64,000 nucleotides of DNA from Psychrosphaera aestuarii (GTDB lineage: Bacteria > Pseudomonadota > Gammaproteobacteria > Enterobacterales > Alteromonadaceae): the NCBI RefSeq assembly GCF_017948405.1, contig NZ_CP072844.1, positions 372,001 to 436,000 of the forward strand, read 5' to 3'. Below the pieces are notes generated by a model that searched no databases, was not told the origin of the DNA, and saw only the letters and a list, made by a program, of their open reading frames with translations. Both the position numbers and the translations under genes were made by a program. This document shows, piece by piece, positions 53,734 through 63,401 of this stretch. Each line of letters starts with the position of its first letter. Positions within the stretch are counted from its first letter, which is position 1.

Positions 53734-54706
53734 GAAATCTGGCAGCAAAGACAAAACGCCTTATTTCTTAATTGTTTTTAATCCAGTCCAAAATACCAAA
53801 CGACAACAATTGTTAGCGCAGTTGATAACGGCATTAAAAGTAAAAAAGTTACAATATAGCCTGTATCCTACCGAAGCTAATTTGACGGCAAATCAGCACT
53901 ATTTTAAACATCATCTAAATGAATTCAGCGACATTATTGTATTGGGCGGAGATGGCACATTCAACGTTGTTATCAACTGCGTGTTGCAAGATGGCCTTAA
54001 TACTAATATTGCCATTGGGTTATTGCCTGCTGGCACAGGAAACGACTTTGCTAAACGTTGGTATGATGCCACGCAATACCCGAAAGGACTAAGTAACCCG
54101 CAATTAATCGATATTGTAATCGCAGACAAGACGAAAACATTATACATAGGTGAGTGTGCATTCAACGGTAACACGCGCTACTTTCATAATGTGCTAGGGG
54201 TTGGTTTTGATGCGGTTATAGCCAAACAACTCGTACATAAAAAGTCTATGTTCAAATCGTTGAGCTATTTGGTGGCCGCCGCACGCTATATTCCTTTTTA
54301 TCGTGAGCCAGAGTCTGAGTTGTTGCTTAGCAGCAATGAAAGTAGCTCTTCAAACAATTACATAAACGTTAACACCTACAGGTATAAAAATTTAATAACC
54401 GCCTTCGCCAATAGCAAGTTTTTTGGCGGTGGTTTACCTATCGCACCAAGTGCAAATCCAATGGACGCAAATTTACATTTAATTAGAGTGCCGAAGTTAG
54501 CCTTGCATCGAAAGTTAGCATTATTAACTAAATTAACAATGGGCAAACATCTAGCCGAAAAAGAAGTGCATCACGAAATACTGACTAGTGATCATCAAGG
54601 TGAAATCATTAAGGATGGGCTTGAAATAGAAGCGGATGGTGAGTTTATTGGCGAGACGCCATGTTTGGTAAAACTCTCATCTCATACTCTTAAAATAAAA
54701 GCATGA
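53720..54706 (+). CDS. Diacylglycerol/lipid kinase family protein
   Basis: The 328-residue protein has the DAGK catalytic fold: NPVQNTKR at the start, GGDGTFNVVIN (about 73), LPAGTGNDFAKR (about 100) and the C-terminal beta domain with GLEIEADGEFIGETP. Family members phosphorylate diacylglycerol or other lipids (YegS type) using ATP at the membrane. The start TTG at 53720 overlaps the DUF342 gene and has AGGTG upstream; no ATG suits. The two genes form an operon. Lipid substrate unknown. Confidence 0.9.
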   Translation: MNLSKKSGSKDKTPYFLIVFNPVQNTKRQQLLAQLITALKVKKLQYSLYPTEANLTANQHYFKHHLNEFSDIIVLGGDGTFNVVINCVLQDGLNTNIAIGLLPAGTGNDFAKRWYDATQYPKGLSNPQLIDIVIADKTKTLYIGECAFNGNTRYFHNVLGVGFDAVIAKQLVHKKSMFKSLSYLVAAARYIPFYREPESELLLSSNESSSSNNYINVNTYRYKNLITAFANSKFFGGGLPIAPSANPMDANLHLIRVPKLALHRKLALLTKLTMGKHLAEKEVHHEILTSDHQGEIIKDGLEIEADGEFIGETPCLVKLSSHTLKIKA

Positions 54707-54741
54707 GATGAAATTGTATAGACAACTTTTAAGCGGGTTGC

Positions 54742-55482
54742 TTAGAAGTTTACAACTAGCGTTACCGCTGTTTCTGTGTCTGTTTTGTCTAAACCAGGCG
54801 CAACGTCTGAGTTAGTGATTGTCTTGTAGCTAACTTTCATTTTCATCATGTCAGTAAGCGTTGCTTTAAGCGCTGTTTCAGTAATTGTACGCGTATTGAA
54901 ATCGGCATATTCTAAGCTTACGTTTTGAATAAACGTTGCAGACTTAGATATTTTCCAATTGTACGCACCAGACGCACGACCAACAAAACCATCTTCAGTT
55001 TCGCCAGCTTGAGTTTCTGCTTTTGTATAACCAGGACCAACGTTGATGTCTAAGTGCATGTTGTCTTTTTCTAATGCACGGAAGCTATAACCAGCTGCAA
55101 CAGTTGTGTATTTTTCGTAAGCGCCAAACTCATCGTTTGTGTAGCTACCAAATACGAATAGTGCAGACTTAGGACCTAACTTGTAGTCGCCTTGAGCAGA
55201 AATTGTGAATCTGTCATCGGTAGTTTCTGTTTCTTTTTGGCCGGCAGCGTTAACAATTTCATTGTCTTTTTTCAGAATGTCGAATGTGTATGTGTTTTTC
55301 CATTCTTCTAAATTTTGTATAACGGTAATATTACCAAAGAAAGAAGACGACTCAGTATTACCTGTGGTAATTAAAACACCGGCTTCTGCAGATACTTCTA
55401 ACGGGTTTACTTCTTCGTTTGCAAACGCAGAAGGCGCTAAAATAGCCGCTGTTAAAAGGCTAAGTGGTAAAATCTTTGTCAT
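54742..55482 (-). CDS. DUF481 outer-membrane protein (first paralogue)
   Basis: The 246-residue protein has a signal peptide (1-21) and a DUF481 beta-barrel-like domain: EVSAEAGVLITTGNTESSSF, YKLGPKSALFVFGSYTNDEFG, VAAGYSFRALEKDNMHLDINVGPGY and a final aromatic residue, as usual for outer-membrane barrels. Function unknown; family members are thought to be salt-stress or porin-like proteins. It lies 21 bp downstream of a paralogue, with the same order of motifs. Base composition resembles the rest of the chromosome. Confidence 0.88.
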   Translation of the reverse strand: MTKILPLSLLTAAILAPSAFANEEVNPLEVSAEAGVLITTGNTESSSFFGNITVIQNLEEWKNTYTFDILKKDNEIVNAAGQKETETTDDRFTISAQGDYKLGPKSALFVFGSYTNDEFGAYEKYTTVAAGYSFRALEKDNMHLDINVGPGYTKAETQAGETEDGFVGRASGAYNWKISKSATFIQNVSLEYADFNTRTITETALKATLTDMMKMKVSYKTITNSDVAPGLDKTDTETAVTLVVNF

Positions 55483-55503
55483 TATAAATTCCTTGTCGTC
55501 TCG

Positions 55504-56292
55504 TTAAATATTCATTACTAGTGTTAATGAAGTCTCTGTAGATAACTTCGGTATATTACTTTCAACTTCAGTATTGTGTGTTGCCTTAAACCCAACCTTC
55601 ATTTGCATAGAGCTGGTAAGTCGAGTGTTTAGCGATGTTTCAGAAATCGTTCGGGTGTTAAATCCGGCGGTTTCAATTGAAACGTTTTGCACAAATCGTG
55701 CGTAATCAGTGAAGTCCCACTTAAATGCGGCAGAACCACGAATGATTAAACCTTGTTCAGTTTCGCCTTCAGACGTTAAGCCTTTAGCATAACCTGGACC
55801 TATGTTTAGGTCTAAAACCATATCATCTTCATTTACAGCTCGGAAACTATAACCGGCTACTATGGTCGCATATTCAACGTATGCAGCAAATCGATCGTCG
55901 GTATAACTGTAAAAGCCGAACACCGCATCGGTGTCAGTTAACTCGTAGTCTGCTTGCAAATTAAAAATGTATTTTTCGGCACTGGTTTTAAAAACTTCTT
56001 TTTGCTGTTCGGCATCATACACGTCATCTTTTTTGTAAAGTGCGTTAAACGAGTATTGCATACGCCAGTTTTGCCATTCGTGGTTAGCATTAGCTTTTGC
56101 TAAAAACGACGTAGATTGAGTTGTACCAGACGTAATCAAAATACCTAACTCAGCAGACATATCCCATGTTTTATCTTTGAACATAGGTTCTAACTCAAAG
56201 TCATCATCATCGCGTAGTAAAGTTTTTGCATTTGTGAGTGCCGGAAAAAGAAGGGCACTAAAAAGAAAAATGCAGAGATAAGTTTTAACCAT
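55504..56292 (-). CDS. DUF481 outer-membrane protein (second paralogue)
   Basis: The 262-residue protein has a signal peptide (1-22) and the same DUF481 plan as its neighbour (SAELGILITSGTTQSTSFLA, VFGFYSYTDDRFAAYVEYA, VAGYSFRAVNEDDMVLDLNIGPGY), with a longer N-terminal acid segment (DDDDFELEPMF). It ends in NI rather than an aromatic residue. The pair probably arose by tandem duplication and is in one operon, with this gene first. A TGCATCCA motif lies about 160 bp upstream but lacks the CGTT box. Confidence 0.85.
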   Translation of the reverse strand: MVKTYLCIFLFSALLFPALTNAKTLLRDDDDFELEPMFKDKTWDMSAELGILITSGTTQSTSFLAKANANHEWQNWRMQYSFNALYKKDDVYDAEQQKEVFKTSAEKYIFNLQADYELTDTDAVFGFYSYTDDRFAAYVEYATIVAGYSFRAVNEDDMVLDLNIGPGYAKGLTSEGETEQGLIIRGSAAFKWDFTDYARFVQNVSIETAGFNTRTISETSLNTRLTSSMQMKVGFKATHNTEVESNIPKLSTETSLTLVMNI

Positions 56293-56505
56293 GAATCACC
56301 AAAATAAACCAGAGAGCTTGAGCGAGCGCATTGTAATTTAATTAGGCTAAATACTCTACCGTTTGAGGCACTTAGTTGTATATTTTTTATTCTTTTATTT
56401 AACGGGTTGTGATTATCGCGTCAATCAAGGAAAATGCGCGCTGTTTCTAGAGTGGATGCAGGCTCTGACTAACCTAAACCTGAAATTATTGGTGATTTAA
56501 CAAAC

Positions 56506-57693
56506 ATGAACAAAGATTTTGACGTAGTAATAATTGGTGCTGGCGCCGCTGGATTAATGTGTGCCGCGCAAGCTGGTTACCGAGGGCGCCGTGTGCTGGT
56601 CATTGATCATGCCAAACAAGCAGGTAAAAAAATCTTAATTTCAGGCGGCGGTCGCTGTAATTTTACCAATATGGACGTTGAGCCAAATAACTACATCTGT
56701 AGTAATCCTCACTTTGTTAAATCCGCTTTATCTCGATATACACAGTGGGATTTTTTAGGTCTTATTGCCAAATATAATGTGGCTTACCATGAACGTGATT
56801 TTGGTCAGCTATTTTGTGATGACAGTGCTAAAGAAATTGTTCGAATATTAATGTCCGAATGTGACGCAGCCAATGTAACGGTGCGTTTAAGAACCGACAT
56901 TAAACGTATAGAAAAAGTAGACTCAGGCTTTGTGGTTGAAACACCTTCGATGAACTATCAATGTGAAAGTGTGGTCATTGCCACAGGCGGCTTATCAATG
57001 CCCAAACTCGGTGCAACGCCTTTTGGTTATCAAGTGGCGGAGCAGTTTGGTTTGCCAGTATTTCCAACTAAAGCGGGCTTAGTGCCAGTAACTTTGCATC
57101 AACAAGATAAGGATGCACTGTCTGAATTATCCGGAGTGAGTTTGCCTGTGCGTATTGAATCTAACGACGGCACTACATTTGCGGCCGACATGTTGTTTAC
57201 GCACAGAGGTTTATCGGGTCCAGTTGTTCTGCAAATTTCTAATTATTGGCTACCGGGTGAAGCGTTAAGTATCAATTTACTCCCTAATTTGGATGTGACG
57301 GCAAGCTTAGATGAACAAAAGCAGCAGCACCCAAATCAAAGCTTGAAAAATACCTTAGCAACCTGGTTACCAAAGCGTTTTGTTGAGGTACTTCTTGAGC
57401 AACAAAAGCTAACGGACAAACCATTAAAGCAATTGCAGCATAAAGAAATTGCACAAATCATCAATATGTTAGAAGCCTGGCAGATAAAACCAAATGGTAC
57501 TGAAGGCTATCGTACTGCAGAAGTGACGTTAGGCGGAGTGGATACGAATACTATCTCATCAAAAACCATGATGTGTAAAACCGTTCCAAATCTTTATTTT
57601 GTTGGTGAAGTGTTAGACGTAAGTGGTTGGTTAGGTGGCTATAATTTCCAATGGGCTTGGGCTAGTGGCTGGGCAGCTGGACAAGATTGTTAA
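56506..57693 (+). CDS. HI0933/YhiN family NAD(P)/FAD-dependent oxidoreductase
   Basis: The 395-residue protein has the FAD-binding GAGAAGLMCA motif at the start (about 11-20), GKKILISGGGRCNFTN (about 42-57), ATGGLSMPKLGATPFGYQ (about 160) and the C-terminal LDVSGWLGGYNFQWAWASG, all hallmarks of the HI0933 family. The reaction is not known. Single gene, ATG at 56506, with its own 213-bp upstream gap. Confidence 0.92.
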   Translation: MNKDFDVVIIGAGAAGLMCAAQAGYRGRRVLVIDHAKQAGKKILISGGGRCNFTNMDVEPNNYICSNPHFVKSALSRYTQWDFLGLIAKYNVAYHERDFGQLFCDDSAKEIVRILMSECDAANVTVRLRTDIKRIEKVDSGFVVETPSMNYQCESVVIATGGLSMPKLGATPFGYQVAEQFGLPVFPTKAGLVPVTLHQQDKDALSELSGVSLPVRIESNDGTTFAADMLFTHRGLSGPVVLQISNYWLPGEALSINLLPNLDVTASLDEQKQQHPNQSLKNTLATWLPKRFVEVLLEQQKLTDKPLKQLQHKEIAQIINMLEAWQIKPNGTEGYRTAEVTLGGVDTNTISSKTMMCKTVPNLYFVGEVLDVSGWLGGYNFQWAWASGWAAGQDC

Positions 57694-57812
57694 AAAAATG
57701 TGTAAAAAAACTTTTTAACTTTATCGTTGTTTATTCAAAATAATTACACATCGGCAACGTTAATTGGCATAATCAAATGTCTAAAAAATAAAAATCCAAA
57801 CAAGGACGTAAT

Positions 57813-59252
57813 ATGAGTAATCTTAAAACAGGTCTATCTATTATTGCTGCTGCAATTGTAGCGACAGCGGTTGTGGGACCAAAAGTGGTTGGCTCTCAGT
57901 TTGAGTCAGTAATGCAGGCTCAAGTCGCCAAGTTAAATGAAACTCCAGGATACACGGCTGAAATCACCGAGTTTGAATCTTCTTGGTTTGCCTCAGACGC
58001 TAAAATTAGCATTAGCCTAGATTTAGACGCCTCTTCAGTAAACACCGATGTAAATGAAGAGCCGATGGAGCCGATTACGTCAATTATTGATGTAACTGCG
58101 CAACATGGACCGCTACTTTTTAATGATGTAGCAACATTCGGTTGGTTAACAATGACAGCCAGTGTTGATGGTCGTTCAATTTCTGAAAATATAACGACAG
58201 AAAATAACCAACCTTTATACCAAATTACCGATCATATGACTCTATTGGGCAATCATTCGTTTAACGATATGATGCCTGCGTTAGAATTCAACTGTGTTGG
58301 TTGTGAGCAACCTCTTAAAATCGTATACAAAGGATATGAAGGTGCAGGCCAAACCTCTAGTTCAGGTATTGTTTACCAAGGAAAAGGTTTAGCAACCGAG
58401 TTTTATGTCACAGAAGGTGAGTTAATGTTCGGTAACATGAATGTCGACTTCACTGGCGATGTATCAATGGAACAATTGTTTGCTATGGGCTTTTACGACT
58501 CAACAGCAAGAATGTTGATTGAAGATGTGACCTATACAAACGCCCTTACAGGCCAAAAAGTTGAACTTACTGGGTTAGCGTTAACGACAGATACACAACT
58601 TGACGAAAAAACTCAGTTAGCCAATATGTCGATAGGTTATGCCCTAGAAGCATTTAAAGATGGTCAATATGATGGTCAAGACTTTGATGTTGAGTTTGAG
58701 TTTACAAACATTGATAGCGAGTTCTTAAAGGCGTATGAAGGCTTCTTAAAACAAGCAAATGAACTGATCGACAGCGATCCAGAACAATATAACTCGCTGC
58801 AAGCTGAATTTATTGGTAAACACGTTCTTGCATTAGTCGAAGCAAATCCGCATGTAAATTTAACTAAATTAAATGGTACGTTTGCACAAGGCAGCTTTAA
58901 TGGCCAGCTAGACTCGGAATTAGTTAATATTACGGCATTACCTGAGAATATTGCAGATCCTAAATTTTGGTTAACTCACGCTAAAGCCAATGGTGAGTTG
59001 CTTATTGATAAAGGACTAGCAAACTACTTTGCGCAACTGATGGTAGCCTCTCAGATTCGCCAAAATCCGCAAGCTCAAGGTATGCCAGAAGAGCAAATTC
59101 AAGAAATTGCACAAGCTCAATCAGGAACCGTAATTAACTCGTTAATTCAGCAAGGTTTCATTGTGGAATTAGAGAAACAATTCGTATCAAAAATTAGCTT
59201 ACTTGATATGCAATTCATGATTAACGATCAGCAAATTCCTCTGCCTTATTAA
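57813..59252 (+). CDS. YdgA family (DUF945) protein
   Basis: The 479-residue protein has an N-terminal signal or anchor (about 7-25) and the DUF945 repetitive beta-rich fold, with segments such as ITEFESSWFASDAKISISLD, ITAQHGPLLFND-type phrases and a helical end (MPEEQIQEIAQAQSG). It resembles E. coli YdgA, whose function is unclear. Probably periplasmic, inner-membrane attached. The ATG at 57813 has AAGGAC seven bases upstream. A terminator follows. Confidence 0.85.
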   Translation: MSNLKTGLSIIAAAIVATAVVGPKVVGSQFESVMQAQVAKLNETPGYTAEITEFESSWFASDAKISISLDLDASSVNTDVNEEPMEPITSIIDVTAQHGPLLFNDVATFGWLTMTASVDGRSISENITTENNQPLYQITDHMTLLGNHSFNDMMPALEFNCVGCEQPLKIVYKGYEGAGQTSSSGIVYQGKGLATEFYVTEGELMFGNMNVDFTGDVSMEQLFAMGFYDSTARMLIEDVTYTNALTGQKVELTGLALTTDTQLDEKTQLANMSIGYALEAFKDGQYDGQDFDVEFEFTNIDSEFLKAYEGFLKQANELIDSDPEQYNSLQAEFIGKHVLALVEANPHVNLTKLNGTFAQGSFNGQLDSELVNITALPENIADPKFWLTHAKANGELLIDKGLANYFAQLMVASQIRQNPQAQGMPEEQIQEIAQAQSGTVINSLIQQGFIVELEKQFVSKISLLDMQFMINDQQIPLPY

Positions 59253-59277
59253 TTTTCCATAAAAGCTATAATGTCTA

Positions 59278-59306
59278 AAGCCTGAGCATATATGTTCAGG
59301 CTTTTT
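59278..59306 (+). terminator. Rho-independent terminator of the YdgA-family gene
   Basis: AGCCTGA / TCAGGCT stem, ten-base loop, TTTTTAG tract. Confidence 0.85.
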
Positions 59307-59454
59307 AGTTTTAGTCTGCAATTAATTGGGATTTTTATTACTTTTGATCCTAATCTAATGAAACATCGTTAGTTTTTACTATTCTTTTGTTATTGTTGTT
59401 CACTTAAGAGTTCGATATGGTCGAGCTTAATCATCCTTACGGACAGGAACTTAT

Positions 59455-61332
59455 ATGTCAGATTTAACACTCGCACTTGCATTAGTGGGAATCATTTCAA
59501 TTGCTTGTCAGTTTTTTGCGCATAGAGTAAAGCTGCCCGCTATTTTGTTTTTGTTACTTGCCGGGATTTTTGTAGGCCCCGTTACAGGCACAATTAACGC
59601 CGATCAGCTTTTTGGTGACTTACTGTTCCCGGTTGTGTCGCTGTCGGTAGCTATTATTTTATTTGAAGGTGCCTTAACGCTAAAAATAGCCGACATTAGC
59701 GGGCATGGCGCTATGGTACGAAACCTATGTAGTGTTGGCGTACTAGTAACTTGGCTGGTGGTAACACCATTGGCCTATATTGGTTTAGACATATCGCTCG
59801 GCTTGGCGGCTTTATTTGCTGCAATTGTGACTGTTACAGGTCCTACCGTAATAGTGCCTATGTTAAGAACCGTACGACCAAAGGGAAATGTGGCTAATAT
59901 TTTACGTTGGGAAGGCATTGTAATTGACCCAATAGGGGCGTTATTTGCGGTATTGGTGTTTGAGTTTTTAATGACTCAACAAGATGCTTTTACTCATACA
60001 TTATGGGCATTTGGACAAACCGTATTGTCAGGATTGGCCTTTGGTACGGCAGCGGGTTATTTTTTAGGTCGAGCTATTCGCGGCAACTGGTTCCCACACT
60101 ATTTACAAAATACGGCTGTGTTGACCATAGTACTGGGCGTATTTGCAATCTCTAATGCAATGGCTCATGAGTCTGGTTTATTAACGGTGACAGTTGCCGG
60201 TATGATTTTAGCCAACATGAAGAATGTTAACGTTGATGATATTTTAGAGTTTAAAGAAACGTTAAGCGTTCTGTTAATCTCAGGTTTGTTTATTTTATTG
60301 GCTAGTCGTATCGACTTTGCTGAGATTCAAGCGGTGGGCTTTGGTGCAATTGTTGTCATTATCGGCCTTATATTTATTGCTCGCCCGTTAAGCGTATTTA
60401 TTTCGTCAATTGGTACTGGACTGCCATTAAAAGAACTTATGTTACTTAGCTGGATAGCGCCTCGAGGCATCGTTGCGGCCGCGGTATCCGCGCTATTCTC
60501 GTTAAAACTTGAAGAGCAAGGTTACGAGCAAGCTAGCGTTTTAGTGCCAGTGGTATTCTTAGTGATCATTGCCACGGTTGTTTTGCAAAGTTTAACTTCG
60601 ACCAAAGTTGCAGAAATCCTAAAACTTCGTGAGCCTGAGCCAAATGGTTTCCTATTATTTGGTGCGAGTGACTTCTCTAGAGCGTTAGCGGCAGAACTTA
60701 AGAATAACAACATTGCGACAACCATTGCCGATCCAAACTGGGATGCAATTAAAAAAGCGCGTATGGAAAATGCTCGCACCTACTTTGGTAATCCTATTTC
60801 TGATCATGCATCTCGACGTTTGGATTTATCAGGAATTGGTAATTTACTAGTACTGTCACCTTATCGGCAGTTAAATCCTATGGTAATGACGCACTTTGAA
60901 CATGAGTTTGGTCATGAAGCTACTATTTTAGGCTTAGCAACTAGTGACAATGCCAGTATGGAAAGCCATCAAATATCAGAAGGTTTTGCTAAAAAATTAA
61001 CGTTATTTGGAGAGAGTGTCACGTATGGTTACCTTGCGAGTGCCATGAAAAAAGGGGCCGTCATTAAAACAACGAATATTAGCGAAGACTTTACTTTCCA
61101 AGACTATTTGAACAAGTACGATCGTGACTTAATTCCGTTGATCAGTATTAGTGAGAAACGTGTTGAAGTATTTAAGTCAGATAAAAAGACAGCACCAAAA
61201 GGTGGCTGGAAGATTGTGAGTTTAATTTTAAACCCATCTAAAGTTGCGTCGGATAAAAAGCTTGAAGCGGCAAAAGCTACAGGCAGTATCAAAGATGGCG
61301 CGTTACCGTCGGATCCTGAACCAGAAAAATAG
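59455..61332 (+). CDS. Cation:proton antiporter (CPA1 type) with RCK-like domain
   Basis: The 625-residue protein has about twelve membrane helices (about 5-385; GPTVIVPMLR and WEGIVIDPIGALFA mark the CPA core with the ion-binding Asp-Pro) followed by a cytoplasmic nucleotide-binding-like domain (about 400-510; FLLFGASDFSRALAAELKNN) and a C-terminal tail rich in Lys, Glu and Pro. It exchanges Na+ or K+ for protons across the inner membrane. The ion is not certain. Single gene with ACAGGAAC upstream of the ATG at 59455. Confidence 0.92.
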   Translation: MSDLTLALALVGIISIACQFFAHRVKLPAILFLLLAGIFVGPVTGTINADQLFGDLLFPVVSLSVAIILFEGALTLKIADISGHGAMVRNLCSVGVLVTWLVVTPLAYIGLDISLGLAALFAAIVTVTGPTVIVPMLRTVRPKGNVANILRWEGIVIDPIGALFAVLVFEFLMTQQDAFTHTLWAFGQTVLSGLAFGTAAGYFLGRAIRGNWFPHYLQNTAVLTIVLGVFAISNAMAHESGLLTVTVAGMILANMKNVNVDDILEFKETLSVLLISGLFILLASRIDFAEIQAVGFGAIVVIIGLIFIARPLSVFISSIGTGLPLKELMLLSWIAPRGIVAAAVSALFSLKLEEQGYEQASVLVPVVFLVIIATVVLQSLTSTKVAEILKLREPEPNGFLLFGASDFSRALAAELKNNNIATTIADPNWDAIKKARMENARTYFGNPISDHASRRLDLSGIGNLLVLSPYRQLNPMVMTHFEHEFGHEATILGLATSDNASMESHQISEGFAKKLTLFGESVTYGYLASAMKKGAVIKTTNISEDFTFQDYLNKYDRDLIPLISISEKRVEVFKSDKKTAPKGGWKIVSLILNPSKVASDKKLEAAKATGSIKDGALPSDPEPEK

Positions 61333-61357
61333 TTACTAACGGTAATGGATAAGCTAT

Positions 61358-61386
61358 AAAAAACGCCCTTTTAAGAAGGGCGTTTT
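61358..61386. terminator. Bidirectional terminator between antiporter and ohr genes
   Basis: AAAACGCCCTT / AAGGGCGTTTT inverted repeat with flanking A and T tracts; serves both converging genes. Confidence 0.88.
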
Positions 61387-61421
61387 ACTTGTACTTTTAT
61401 TAAAGTTCAGCGAGCTTACTA

Positions 61422-61853
61422 TTATAAAACGTTAATAGTTACGTTAACGTTGCCACGAGTCGCATTAGAATATGGGCAAACCTGGTGCGCTTTTTCTACT
61501 AAAGCTTTTGCTTCATCTTTATCCATATCGCCTAACGACACATTTAGCTCTGCTTCAATACCAAAACCGTGTTCAATTGGACCAATAGAAACACTGGCAT
61601 TAATAAAAGTATCCTCAGGCAGTGATTTTTTGTCGCCGGCGGCAACCGCCTTTAGGGCGCCAATAAAACAGGCCGAATAACCCGCGGCAAATAGCTGCTC
61701 TGGGTTAGTACCGTCACCGTCATTGCCACCAAGTGCTCTTGGTGCGCTTAAAGATAGTTCTAATTTACCGTCATCAGATTTTGCAGTACCACCATCACGG
61801 CCACCAGTAGTGTGAGTGTGGGCTGTATATAATACTTTTTGTAAGTCGCTCAT
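61422..61853 (-). CDS. ohr: Organic hydroperoxide resistance protein (Ohr)
   Basis: The 143-residue protein has the Ohr signature: Arg19 in TGGRDGG, peroxidatic Cys62 in AAGYSACFIGA and resolving Cys126 in HQVCPYSNATRGN. It is a cytoplasmic thiol peroxidase that reduces organic hydroperoxides. Length fits the family. ATG at 61853 has AGGAG upstream. No MarR-type ohrR gene is adjacent, so control may lie elsewhere. Confidence 0.94.
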   Translation of the reverse strand: MSDLQKVLYTAHTHTTGGRDGGTAKSDDGKLELSLSAPRALGGNDGDGTNPEQLFAAGYSACFIGALKAVAAGDKKSLPEDTFINASVSIGPIEHGFGIEAELNVSLGDMDKDEAKALVEKAHQVCPYSNATRGNVNVTINVL

Positions 61854-61924
61854 AAAATCTCCTTGATTACTTAATACCTTACTGTAGCAACTTACGGAGA
61901 TTCTGCGTGATTAGATCTTTTAAA

Positions 61925-62356
61925 TTATTTATCAGAGCAAAGAAACACTTGCGAAGGATCAACTAAAAAACGACTTCCTAAAGCTTCGCGACCCAGCAAC
62001 ATTAGATAGCTCATGTCAGAACGGTCCGTTAAGGTGATTTCAATGTCAAATGTTAATCCACCAATTACCATCGGAGTTTTAATCACATAACGTTGTTCTG
62101 ACGTGCCATTAGACGATTTGATTCGCCTAATGTCATGTATCTCGGCTTTACAGGATACGATTTTACTAACGTTATGAATATCAGGGTGAATATCAAACTG
62201 TACTGCTCGTTTACCATCTAGCTTGCATTTGACAATATTATCAACATGCAAAGATGATGTTTTGGCGCCAGTATCAACACGAACTTCGAGCTCAGAAATT
62301 GTGAGCTCTGGTAATTCAACTACTTCTAAATTTCCAACAATTAGTTTATCAGTCAT
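61925..62356 (-). CDS. RimK-associated ATP-dependent zinc protease-like protein (DUF785)
   Basis: The 143-residue protein shows the retropepsin-like DUF785 pattern: VRVDTGAKTSSLHVDNI (catalytic Asp, about 28), a middle strand block (YVIKTPMVIGGLTFDIEI) and LMLLGREALGSRFLVDP (about 118). It is annotated in many genomes as a putative ATP-dependent zinc protease that accompanies RimK. It lies 10 bp after the aspartoacylase-family gene in the RimK operon. It may trim Glu tails made by RimK, but that is inference. Confidence 0.88.
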   Translation of the reverse strand: MTDKLIVGNLEVVELPELTISELEVRVDTGAKTSSLHVDNIVKCKLDGKRAVQFDIHPDIHNVSKIVSCKAEIHDIRRIKSSNGTSEQRYVIKTPMVIGGLTFDIEITLTDRSDMSYLMLLGREALGSRFLVDPSQVFLCSDK

Positions 62357-62366
62357 GCTTTTATCT

Positions 62367-63401
62367 CTATTGCTGTTCTAAGCCACCAGACAACTCTGGC
62401 AATAATTGTTCTTGAACGTTTTCAATATGTTCAACAATGTCATCATCTTCTTCAGTAAAAAAGGCAATGTGGAACATAGCTTCACCTTCTTGCACCAAAG
62501 GAATATTTTGTTGACCAATAATGATGCCATTCTTTTCGGCAATCACTTTGTTAATAACGTTACCGTAAGGACTACCAATCTCAGCCAATACATCGCCTTT
62601 TTCAACCTTGTCACCTAATGACACTCGAGTATTAAAAATACCACTGGCATTAGCTCGGTACCACTTGCTGTTTTTGGCAACGGCACAAGATACCGGTTTG
62701 TGTTTGTTTTTACGTAACATACCAAAGTGTCGAAGGATATTTTTAACACCTTTGACACCGGCACGAATAGAAAACTCATCAAAACGCAATGCTTCACCAG
62801 CTTCGTACAACAAGATCTTAGTTTTTGTATGGCTGGCCGCTTCTCGCAGTGAGCCTTCTAGTATCTCAGCGTTTAATACTACCGGCACACCAAACAACTG
62901 TGCTAACTCACTCGTTTCTTGGTCTTCTAAGTTAGCGCGAATTTGTGGCAAGTTAGATCTATGTATCGCGCCTGTATGCAAGTCGATACCATAATCACAT
63001 TTACTAACAATTTCGGTCAAAAACTTGTTTGCAACACGAGATGCTAATGAGCCTTTGGCTGAGCCAGGGAAGCTACGGTTTAAATCACGCCTGTCAGGCA
63101 TATAACGGCTTTGGTTTACCACACCGTAAACGTTAACAATTGGCACCGCGATTAAGGTGCCACGTAATATCTTAAATTTAGGATTTGAAATTACACGACG
63201 GATAATTTCTATGCCGTTGAGTTCATCACCATGGATAGCGGCACTAACAAATACAGTCGGTCCTGGTTTTTTTGCACGAAACACATGAATCGGCAAGGAA
63301 ACATCGGAGTCTGTGTACAGTTTAGCAACGGGTAATTCTAACTTAACATTTGTGCCAGGAAGAATTTCATTACCATCGATAATCAACGAGCTTTGCGCCA
63401 T
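62367..63401 (-). CDS. Succinylglutamate desuccinylase/aspartoacylase family protein
   Basis: The 344-residue protein has the zinc ligands His57 and Glu60 in SAAIHGDELNGIE, the PDRRDLNRSFPG segment and IDLHTGAIHRSNLPQIRAN (third ligand His), then a lipoyl-like end (GVFNTRVSLGDKVEKGDVLAEIGSP type) with a C-terminal acid tail. Family members hydrolyse N-acyl amino acids. Its ATG at 63401 overlaps the rimK stop in TAATG, so it is translated with RimK. The substrate is not known; a role on poly-glutamate is possible. Confidence 0.88.
   Translation of the reverse strand: MAQSSLIIDGNEILPGTNVKLELPVAKLYTDSDVSLPIHVFRAKKPGPTVFVSAAIHGDELNGIEIIRRVISNPKFKILRGTLIAVPIVNVYGVVNQSRYMPDRRDLNRSFPGSAKGSLASRVANKFLTEIVSKCDYGIDLHTGAIHRSNLPQIRANLEDQETSELAQLFGVPVVLNAEILEGSLREAASHTKTKILLYEAGEALRFDEFSIRAGVKGVKNILRHFGMLRKNKHKPVSCAVAKNSKWYRANASGIFNTRVSLGDKVEKGDVLAEIGSPYGNVINKVIAEKNGIIIGQQNIPLVQEGEAMFHIAFFTEEDDDIVEHIENVQEQLLPELSGGLEQQ

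Noticed and set aside
54675..54712. Inverted repeat TCATCTCAT / ATGAGATGA at the end of the lipid kinase gene
   Set aside because: Nine-base stem but a long loop and no T-tract; it overlaps coding sequence, so not called as a terminator.
56434..56460. Third TGCATCCA motif on the minus strand, upstream of the DUF481 pair
   Set aside because: The sequence 15 bp further is GCAT, not CGTT, and it lies about 160 bp from the start codon. Too weak to add the DUF481 genes to the ECF regulon.
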